Of a DNA stretch of 64,000 nt, positions 55,700-62,453 are shown piece after piece. The first letter of the stretch is position 1. The number at the start of each line of letters is the position of its first letter. The position numbers and the translations under genes were made by a program. Under the pieces are notes generated by a model that searched no databases, was not told the origin of the DNA, and saw only the letters and a list, made by a program, of their open reading frames with translations. This DNA is from Silvibacterium acidisoli (GTDB taxonomy: Bacteria; Acidobacteriota; Terriglobia; Terriglobales; Acidobacteriaceae). Where the stretch lies: NCBI GenBank assembly GCA_022870745.1, contig CP085323.1, positions 4,650,001 to 4,714,000 on the forward strand. Direction: 5' to 3'.

Positions 55700-56716
55700 G
55701 TGCTAAAAAATGGTGGTTCAGTAACCCTTAAGGATGTAGCCCACGCGGCCGGCGTCTCATTGAAGACTGCCTCGCGCGTCCTCAACAACTCTTCCGAACT
55801 GCGCCCTGAAACCGAGCGGCTGGTACGCGAGGCCATGGCGCGACTCGGCTACCAGCCGAACGAGCTGGCACGCGGTTTGAAATCGAAGAAATCCGCTGCC
55901 ATTGCCCTGATCGCTCCCAACCTCGCCGATCCCTTTGTCGCTACCGCCATCCGCTCGGTACAGAATGTCGCACGGTCTCATGGATATGTCGTCATCCTGG
56001 CTAGCTCGGGTGGCGATGTGAGCCTCGAAAAGACCGAATTACAAGCCATGACGCGTCGCCAGATCGACGGGATCATTCTGATGGCCGCCGCCAGCGGAAA
56101 GAGCGACCTGGCGATTCCGCTGAAGAGCCGAGTGCCGGTTGTCGTAATTGACGAGCCGGTGCGTGGTGCGGAGGTCGACACGATCACCGTGACTAACCGG
56201 AAGGCAGCGCGCGCTGCGACCGAGCACCTGCTCGGGCATGGCTTTCGGCGGATCCTCGCCGTGGGCGCGCGGCCGCACCTGTTTACCTGCGCGGAGCGTG
56301 TAGCGGGCTATCGGGCCGCGCTTCGGCAAAGAGACGTGAAGAAAATGGAACTACTGGTTCCCCACGAGGCGGATTTAACGATCGATGCCTTGGCGAAGGT
56401 GCTCGCGGGTCCTAAACCGGCAGATGCCATCTTCAGCCTGAACTGGGTCTGCACCGTGGCAATGCTGCGCGCCCTGAACGCGCTCGAGAAAAACATCCCA
56501 CGTGATATTGCCCTGATTTCATTCGATGATTTCGATCTTGCAGAGGTGATTCAGCCGGGAATTACAGCTGTCAGGCAGCCGGTCAGCGAGTTGGGGTCGC
56601 GAGCGGCGAAGAGCCTGTTTGAACGGATAGAAGGCAAGGATTCTTCTGCTCCGCGAAAGATCGTCCTGCCGACGGAGTTTATCGTGCGCGGATCCTGCGG
56701 CTGCGGAATGGATTGA
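55700..56716 (+). CDS. LacI-family transcriptional regulator
   Basis: 338 residues. The N-terminal HTH and hinge are VTLKDVAHAAGVSLKTASRVLNNS and YQPNELARGLKSKKS; the periplasmic-binding-protein-like sensor domain follows (IALIAPNLADPFVATAI, IDGIILMAAA, DIALISFDDFDLAEVIQPGITAVRQP). The ligand is probably a sugar of the locus. GTG 55700 is preceded by AAGGA. The two CG-centred palindromes at 50517 and 50560 are the likely targets. Confidence 0.92.
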   Translation: MLKNGGSVTLKDVAHAAGVSLKTASRVLNNSSELRPETERLVREAMARLGYQPNELARGLKSKKSAAIALIAPNLADPFVATAIRSVQNVARSHGYVVILASSGGDVSLEKTELQAMTRRQIDGIILMAAASGKSDLAIPLKSRVPVVVIDEPVRGAEVDTITVTNRKAARAATEHLLGHGFRRILAVGARPHLFTCAERVAGYRAALRQRDVKKMELLVPHEADLTIDALAKVLAGPKPADAIFSLNWVCTVAMLRALNALEKNIPRDIALISFDDFDLAEVIQPGITAVRQPVSELGSRAAKSLFERIEGKDSSAPRKIVLPTEFIVRGSCGCGMD

Positions 56717-56727
56717 GGGTTAAGGCT

Positions 56728-56750
56728 GCGGCATCTTCGAGAGATGCCGC
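56728..56750. terminator. Hairpin between the LacI gene and the porin gene
   Basis: GCGGCATCT-TCGAG-AGATGCCGC, a perfect nine-base stem between convergent genes. There is no clear T-run on either side, so termination is only likely. Confidence 0.5.
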
Positions 56751-56761
56751 GGAGTTGCCGG

Positions 56762-58225
56762 TTACAGCTTCTTCTGAAAGCGATAGGTCAACTCGAAGAA
56801 GCCGTAGTTCGAGTCGCGACCGTCAGGATATGTCGCGTGAATCACCGCCTTGCCATAGGCGTGCGCATAATACAGCCCGAATGAAACCTGTTTCGAGAGA
56901 TTGTAGTCTCCGCTGATGTCGTAGAGTGAGCTGAAGCTTCCGCCTGCCGCGCCCGGACGGCCCGTAAAGCCGAAGACCTTGTTGTCGAATGCGCCGCCAC
57001 CCTGGTACCAGAAATCCGTTGGAGCGGTGAGCTGCAGGAAGTGCAGGTCGGTGCGAATCTCAAGCTTCTTTGTAGGCTTGTCGATGAACTGCACGAACTC
57101 ATCTTTCGAATTCATCATGTTGAAGAACGGGTAGCGTGCATAAACGCGTGGCGTCGGCAGAATCTGGAAGAAGGTATTGTGGGTGCCGTCGGTGTTGTTG
57201 TTGTCGCCGGTGGTACGTAGAAAGCCTCCGCGAAGCCAGGGCGCTGAGGTCACTCCATTAAGCTTGACGCCGGCTTCGGCGGCAATGGCTCCCGCAGAGT
57301 GATCGAGCTTCCCCCAGGAACCGTTCTGCCCTGCTCCCCATACGAGGAAATCGACCGAAGCGAGGTGGCCGGCCGGCAGCACGGCGATCATGTCTCCTCC
57401 GTAGGTGCCGATGCGGATGTTTTTGTGATCGAGCGCGCGGGCCGCGGCGGAACGGTTGTCGGTCTTGGTCAGGCCAGTGCGTCCATCGTGATAGCCGATG
57501 CCGAAGCCACGGACGAGAACGTGTCCGTTGGCGAGCGAGCGAGTGTAGCCCAGATATTGTGCATCCACGTTGATTTCAGGATTCGCATTCATGTTGAAGA
57601 CGCCCTGTAGGGAGCGTCCGGCGAAGGCAGTCACATCCCAGTCCTTGCCGCTCAGCTTCAGATCGGCGCCGTCAAAGGAGCGCTGCGCATTGGTGAAGCC
57701 GAAGTTTCCGATGAGCCGCTGCGCCATGCGGTTGGTCTGCAGCCACAGCATCGTGGGGTCCTTGGGCGCTGTCTCCTGCCCTTCGAAAAACTCGAAGCGG
57801 CCTAGGCGTATGGCATCTCTGTCGTCGTCGCTGAAGTGATAGCGGAGATAGCCCTGGCGTAACGAAGCGGCCGCGGGATTCTGATTATTGCCGTTCGCTG
57901 CGTAGTAGGTGCCTCCAAGGCCGAGCTGCCCCTGCGCGGCGACCGGTGAAACGGCATCATTGGGCAGGCCGAACTCCGCGCTTTGGCCGAGCTCAAACAT
58001 GTAATCGAAGTGATGCACGCGCTGCGCAATACCGAGACGGACCATCGAATCCTGATGCCCGTAGGTTTCGGGGTTGGGATGGGCCGAAAACCATTCCGTG
58101 GCATTGGTGCGTTCGCGCACGTAGGCGGTGAAGATCGGCGAAGAAGAAGCAGCGGGAGAAGCAGTCTGCGCCTGTATCGTGACGGCACAGGCTGCGACGA
58201 AAAACATGCCTAAAACTTTTTGCAA
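56762..58225 (-). CDS. Alginate-export (AlgE-like) outer-membrane porin
   Basis: 487 residues. Signal peptide (GMFFVAACAVTIQAQT) followed by a beta-rich barrel with alternating aromatic strands, for example RLGRFEFFEGQETAPKD, TNRMAQRLIGNFGFTNAQRSFDGADLKL and the terminal GFFELTYRFQKKL. The RLGRFE-G and R-FDGA patterns match the Alginate_exp domain family, which in Acidobacteriota is often a general anion or oligosaccharide porin. The start is judged to be TTG 58225, five bases after AAGGAG; the frame is open 66 codons further up without a site. Confidence 0.8.
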   Translation of the reverse strand: MQKVLGMFFVAACAVTIQAQTASPAASSSPIFTAYVRERTNATEWFSAHPNPETYGHQDSMVRLGIAQRVHHFDYMFELGQSAEFGLPNDAVSPVAAQGQLGLGGTYYAANGNNQNPAAASLRQGYLRYHFSDDDRDAIRLGRFEFFEGQETAPKDPTMLWLQTNRMAQRLIGNFGFTNAQRSFDGADLKLSGKDWDVTAFAGRSLQGVFNMNANPEINVDAQYLGYTRSLANGHVLVRGFGIGYHDGRTGLTKTDNRSAAARALDHKNIRIGTYGGDMIAVLPAGHLASVDFLVWGAGQNGSWGKLDHSAGAIAAEAGVKLNGVTSAPWLRGGFLRTTGDNNNTDGTHNTFFQILPTPRVYARYPFFNMMNSKDEFVQFIDKPTKKLEIRTDLHFLQLTAPTDFWYQGGGAFDNKVFGFTGRPGAAGGSFSSLYDISGDYNLSKQVSFGLYYAHAYGKAVIHATYPDGRDSNYGFFELTYRFQKKL

Positions 58226-58516
58226 AGGAACTCCTTCAGCGTAAACGCCTCTGATGACGCAGCTTAAAGGTCCAGTTGGCACTCGCGCATCCACCATTTG
58301 ACCGAGGCTGGAGCAGTACCCAGGCTGGAGGCAGCATGGCGTCACGCTCCGGCCACGCGGACAACGCCAGGGAGTCCACTTGGACGGAGCGGGCTTTGCG
58401 ATCCCCCTGCAGGGGGCCTTCAAAAAGCGAAGCGGATGAGCTGCCCTCGAGCAGCATCATCCGCTTCCGTTCCCTGCCGCGGTGAATCTCTCGTAGAGCC
58501 AGCGGCAATGTTTTTT
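58226..58516. other. Intergenic region upstream of the porin
   Basis: 291 bases holding the cysJ-like terminator (58424-58464), a 14-base palindrome CCCCCTGCAGGGGG at 58403-58416, and presumably the porin promoter on the minus strand. I looked for a riboswitch-like fold because of the position and see no recognised one. Confidence 0.4.
58424..58464 (-). terminator. Terminator of the nirA-cysJ unit
   Basis: On the minus strand GCGGATGA and TCATCCGC close an inner GCTGC/GCAGC pairing, followed by TTCGCTTTTTG. It lies about 50 bases after the flavoprotein stop. Confidence 0.75.
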
Positions 58517-60262
58517 TTAGTAGACGTCGCGGTGGTACCGGTGTTCCTTGACCAGTGCCGTGACATATTCCGCCGCAGCTTCCGCGCTCATGTTGCCATG
58601 AGTCTCAACGATACGGTGGAGGGTTGCGTGAACGTCCTTGGCCATGCGATTGGCATCGCCGCAGACATAAATCATGGCGCCTTCATCGAGCCACTTCCAG
58701 AACTCCGCACCGTTTTCAGCCATGCGGTCCTGCACGTAGATCTTGTGTTCCTGGTCGCGGGAGAACGCGGTATCGAGCTGGGTCAGATGTCCGTCCTTCG
58801 CCCAGGTCGTCAGCTCATCCTTGTAGAGATAATCCGTAGACGCGCTGCGCTCGCCGAAGAAGAGCCAGTTCTTACCCTTGTGCCCCAGCGCCTGGCGCTC
58901 ATGCAGGAAGGCGCGGAAGGGCGCGATGCCGGTGCCCGGTCCGATCATGATGATCGGCTTGTCGGCCTCGGGCAGGCGGAACTTCTTATTCGGCTGGATG
59001 TAGACGGGGATACGGCTGCCCACATCCACACGATCGGCCAGCATGGTGGTGGCAACGCCGCCGCGTTCGCGGTTGTGCGAGCGATAGCGCACGATGGCAA
59101 CGGTGAGGTGCAGGATGCGGCCATGCGCAGCCGGGCTCGACGAAATCGAGTAAAGACGCGGCGTGAGGCGGGGCATGATCGCTGCGAGTTCAGCTGCCGT
59201 GGTGATGGCGCCAGGATACTCCTGCAGAAGGTCGATGGGACCACGGCCCCACATGAAGTCTTCCAGGTGCTGGCTCTGTTCGGCCGGCAGCAGATGGGTC
59301 AGCGGAGCGCACTGCTCCTTGGCTGCAAAAGCATTCACCATCTTGCGCGTCAACCGGGTCGGCTGGAAGTAATGCAGCAATGCGTCTTCGATCGTCACAT
59401 CGCCTACGCGGGCGATGGTCACCTTCTCGGTGCGGTCAAAGGGCACGAGCGAGAGGATGTCGTTCACAAGCACAGGATCGTTCTGCGCGATGATACCGGC
59501 CGAGTCGCCCACTTCGTAATTGATTGGGGCATCTTCCAGGTCGAATTCCAGATGAACCGTCAGCTTTGACGAGACGTCATGGGTAAGCGGCGTGCGCACC
59601 CGTAACTCCGCCAAAAAAGGATTTTCTCTTGTATGCAATGAAGTCGCCTTCTTAGTTGTAAAGATTGCAGGGGCTTCGTCCGGCTCCGGAGGATCCACCG
59701 CATCATCTACTAGTCTAGCGATCAATTTGGTTTGCCAGAAATCGAAAGGCCCATCGACGTCAACATCGCACTCTACCCGCGAGGTCAAACGGTGCGCCCC
59801 GAGAGCGCTCAGGCGCTCGTCGAGGTCGACTCCGAACCGGCAAAAATTCTCGTAATTGCTGTCTCCGAGGCCGAAAACAGCGTATTTCAGCCCGGCCAGG
59901 GCGGCGGCACGGGCCGAGCAAAGCTCTTCGTGGAAGCGGCGGGCGGTTTCAGGGGGCTCCCCTTCGCCGTAAGTGCTGGCAAAGAAAACGGCAAAACGGG
60001 CCGATTGCAGGTCGATCGCCCTCAACGTCTCGACGGACGAGACCTGCGCCGTATGGCCACCGGATTTCAATGACTTGGCCAGCATTTTCGCCAGCCGCTC
60101 GGCTGTACCGCTCTGGGTGGCGAAGTAGATCTTTACGTCCCGACGGTTCGATTCCTCCGTCTGGAGAGCGGCTTTTCCCGTAAAAAGCTCGGCCAGCAGG
60201 CCATTGAGCCAGATTCGCTGCTCGGGCGAGAACGGCGCATCCTCTGGCAGGCGTGGAATCAT
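58517..60262 (-). CDS. CysJ-like NADPH flavoprotein reductase (sulfite/nitrite reductase flavoprotein)
   Basis: 581 residues. A flavodoxin domain (about 42-185: IYFATQSGTAERLAKML, STYGEGEPPETA, FGLGDSNYENFC) binds FMN. The FAD-binding domain carries RLYSISSSPAAHG and GGVATTMLAD, and the NADPH part has GPGTGIAPFRAFLHER, FFGERSASTDYLYKDEL and YVCGDANRMAKDV. It resembles the alpha subunit of sulfite reductase. Its ATG overlaps the stop of the siroheme reductase gene (ATGA), so the two are made together and it most likely delivers NADPH electrons to that enzyme. A start 21 codons further up lies inside nirA. Confidence 0.9.
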   Translation of the reverse strand: MIPRLPEDAPFSPEQRIWLNGLLAELFTGKAALQTEESNRRDVKIYFATQSGTAERLAKMLAKSLKSGGHTAQVSSVETLRAIDLQSARFAVFFASTYGEGEPPETARRFHEELCSARAAALAGLKYAVFGLGDSNYENFCRFGVDLDERLSALGAHRLTSRVECDVDVDGPFDFWQTKLIARLVDDAVDPPEPDEAPAIFTTKKATSLHTRENPFLAELRVRTPLTHDVSSKLTVHLEFDLEDAPINYEVGDSAGIIAQNDPVLVNDILSLVPFDRTEKVTIARVGDVTIEDALLHYFQPTRLTRKMVNAFAAKEQCAPLTHLLPAEQSQHLEDFMWGRGPIDLLQEYPGAITTAAELAAIMPRLTPRLYSISSSPAAHGRILHLTVAIVRYRSHNRERGGVATTMLADRVDVGSRIPVYIQPNKKFRLPEADKPIIMIGPGTGIAPFRAFLHERQALGHKGKNWLFFGERSASTDYLYKDELTTWAKDGHLTQLDTAFSRDQEHKIYVQDRMAENGAEFWKWLDEGAMIYVCGDANRMAKDVHATLHRIVETHGNMSAEAAAEYVTALVKEHRYHRDVY

Positions 60263-62037
60263 GCCGCCACCTCTATCGCCACACCACAAAAGGCCCGGAG
60301 CTCGTCGACGGTATGCCGTCCGCAAAATTCGAGAAAACTCTCCCCGGACTGCTGGTGCCGGGTGAAGTACGCGAAAAAGTTGTGAAGCGACGCCTTTACA
60401 TCGTCATAAGGCATGGTCGGGAAGAGCTCGCGTGCGATGGCCTGGTCATTGTCCGCCCCACCGCCCAGGTTTACCTGGTAGCCATCCTTGCCTCCGACTT
60501 TCACGCCCATCAGTCCGATATCGCCGATGTAATGCTGCGCGCAGGAGTGGTTGCAGCCGGTGACGTGAAGGTTCACGGGCTGCAGGAGGGCAAAGGCTGC
60601 ATCGAGCGACTGTGCGATCTCGAGCGCATGACCCTTGGTGTCGGTGGCAGAGAAACGGCATCCGCGGCTGCCGGTGCAGGCGACGGTATTACTCATGATG
60701 CGTCCGGTTGTGTACTCAAGGCCGGCCGCATGCAGGGCTGCACAGGCTTGCTCCACAAGCTCATTCGGAATATTCGGCACGATCACGTTTTGCCACACCG
60801 TGAGCCGAACCTCGCCGGAGCCGAAACGGTCTGCTATCTCAGCGATGGCGCGAGCCTGCGCCACCGGCAGCCAGCCGACCGGCACGCAGACGCCGATGTA
60901 GCTGGTGCCGGGCTGCAGTTGGGGATGGACACCGAGGTGCGCGGAGCGGTCGACATCAGCGCGGGGTTCGCATTCGTGAGCGCCTAAGCGGAGGACGGGA
61001 AATGCAAGCCTCTTTTCTGTCTCGTCAAGGAACTTCTCAACTCCCCAGAGATCCAATAAGTATTTGAGGCGGGCCTTCTTGCGGTTGGTGCGATCTCCAT
61101 GCTCGGCAAAGACGCGCACCATGGCGGCTGCCACGGCGATCAGCTGATCGGGTCGCAGCAGCAATCCGCAATCGCTCGCAAACTGCCCGTGTCCGGTGAT
61201 GCCACAGAGCAGCACGCGGAAGTAAACGCCGGCGGGAACGGGGCGGCCCTCTGCGACCCGCACCGCTACGAAGCCGATATCGTTCGTGTCTGCCAGCGTG
61301 CTGATGGATCCACCGTTGTCGAAGGCGATGTTGAACTTCCGGGGCAGCCCAAACATGTCGCGCGAGTTGGCAATGTAGTTCTGCATGGCCGTCGCGTAGG
61401 GTTGAACGTCGATCAGCTCTTGCGCGTCATAGCCTGAGATGGGTGATGCAGTAATGTTGCGGATGTTGTCGGCACCCGCGCCCAGTGAGGTCATCCCCAG
61501 TGCACGCACCGCATTGAGCACGTTGACGATGTTGTGCGGGGCAAACTCGCGGATCTGAACATTGGCCCGAGTCGTGATGTCGAGCCGATCGTTTCCCCAC
61601 TCCTCGGCTATCTTCGCGAGCCCGCGTACCCGGGCCGTTGTGAGCACTCCTCCTGGAGCGCGCAGACGAAGCATGAAGGAATCCTGAGCAGGAGCGACGT
61701 AAAACAGCCCGTGGAACTTGAAACGGTAGCGGTGCTCGGCATCCGGAGCTTTGTCTTCATTAGCGTGCGCGAGCAGTTCATCCCAGGCGTCAAGGGGGTT
61801 CCTCTCGTATTTCCAGGCCTCCTCCGCGCAAAGATCGCTTATCGGGGTGCTGAAGAACTTAGGCTCATCCGCAATATTGAATTCGCCACTTGCAGCATCG
61901 TTCGTCAGCAGCCCGTTGCTCAGACGGCCGACAAACGCATGTTGCTGCGCGACTGCCGCAAAGAATCCGCGCAGATACTGCTTTTGTTCTTCGGTGAAGC
62001 CTCCCCTAGCAGTAACAGCAGATGATAACGCGCCCAT
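60259..62037 (-). CDS. NirA-like assimilatory siroheme [4Fe-4S] nitrite/sulfite reductase
   Basis: 592 residues with two nitrite/sulfite-reductase repeats: a first ferredoxin-like half with RLRAPGGVLTTARVRGLAKIA and DITTRANVQIREF, and a second with RLTVWQNVIVPNI. The siroheme-[4Fe-4S] cysteines are in ACTGSRGCRFS and TGCNHSCAQHYIGDIGL. It performs six-electron reduction of nitrite to ammonium or sulfite to sulfide; the divergent HemD-GAF-ANTAR gene favours nitrite, but sequence alone does not decide. ATG 62037 is preferred because GGAAGAG stands six bases upstream; an ATG at 62067 has no site. Confidence 0.88.
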   Translation of the reverse strand: MGALSSAVTARGGFTEEQKQYLRGFFAAVAQQHAFVGRLSNGLLTNDAASGEFNIADEPKFFSTPISDLCAEEAWKYERNPLDAWDELLAHANEDKAPDAEHRYRFKFHGLFYVAPAQDSFMLRLRAPGGVLTTARVRGLAKIAEEWGNDRLDITTRANVQIREFAPHNIVNVLNAVRALGMTSLGAGADNIRNITASPISGYDAQELIDVQPYATAMQNYIANSRDMFGLPRKFNIAFDNGGSISTLADTNDIGFVAVRVAEGRPVPAGVYFRVLLCGITGHGQFASDCGLLLRPDQLIAVAAAMVRVFAEHGDRTNRKKARLKYLLDLWGVEKFLDETEKRLAFPVLRLGAHECEPRADVDRSAHLGVHPQLQPGTSYIGVCVPVGWLPVAQARAIAEIADRFGSGEVRLTVWQNVIVPNIPNELVEQACAALHAAGLEYTTGRIMSNTVACTGSRGCRFSATDTKGHALEIAQSLDAAFALLQPVNLHVTGCNHSCAQHYIGDIGLMGVKVGGKDGYQVNLGGGADNDQAIARELFPTMPYDDVKASLHNFFAYFTRHQQSGESFLEFCGRHTVDELRAFCGVAIEVAA

Positions 62038-62128
62038 CGGATCTCTTCCTGAGTTCGTTGAAGCCATATACGTGTAATGGCCTTGGAATCACCAGGAAGC
62101 TATGAGTGCGAAGAGAGTAACGTCGCGA

Positions 62129-62146
62129 GACGCACAAGGACGCACA
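62129..62146. repeat. Direct repeat in the nirA 5' leader
   Basis: GACGCACA-AG-GACGCACA: two identical octamers with a ten-base period (minus strand TGTGCGTC twice), about 100 bases upstream of the nirA start. One helical turn of spacing is what a tandem-binding regulator would need; could also be an RNA element. Confidence 0.4.
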
Positions 62147-62280
62147 CCACCTGCTGCGGGTGACCCAGGGCTCATCGCGGAGCTTGATTTCAATAACCGG
62201 GAGCCTGCACATCAGGGAGCGGGCTTCGGAAGGAGTGGACTGCACCTGGCGGTCATGGCCGGGGCTCGTCCGTTAGACGG

Positions 62281-62310
62281 AGTATAGGGCGGGTTTGCCC
62301 TGGAACGCAA
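62281..62310 (-). promoter_or_regulatory. Candidate sigma70 promoter of nirA
   Basis: On the minus strand TTGCGT (62310-62305), an 18-base spacer and TATACT (62286-62281). Transcription would begin near 62273 and leave a leader of about 235 bases before the start at 62037. Confidence 0.5.
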
Positions 62311-62368
62311 ACAGTGTCTTTGGGAACCATTGCAAACCCACGTGGAGACTGGGCTTGCGCGTGTGCGA

Positions 62369-62396
62369 TTGCCGGCCGCGAAGAAAAAGGTAAAAT
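62369..62396 (+). promoter_or_regulatory. Candidate promoter of the HemD-GAF-ANTAR gene
   Basis: TTGCCG (62369-62374), a 16-base spacer and TAAAAT (62391-62396), giving a leader of about 50 bases that contains a GCCG/CGGC hairpin near 62427-62441. Confidence 0.4.
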
Positions 62397-62453
62397 GCAA
62401 GGAATTCGCTCATTACAAGCTTCAGCCGTTTTCAGCGGCACTCATGGAGAATC

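Noticed and set aside
58226-58516. Cobalamin or other riboswitch before the porin gene
   Set aside because: The strong hairpins are explained as the terminator of the upstream unit and a local palindrome; no conserved riboswitch core was recognised.
62006-62245. 79-codon minus-strand frame covering the nirA leader
   Set aside because: No ribosome-binding site, composition like noise, and it overlaps the nirA start in another frame.
62038-62280. ANTAR two-hairpin antitermination motif in the nirA leader
   Set aside because: I searched the minus strand for paired stems with six-base loops having A at 1 and G at 4 and for a following T-run terminator; only weak stems such as CCTG/CAGG and CGTC/GACG were found.
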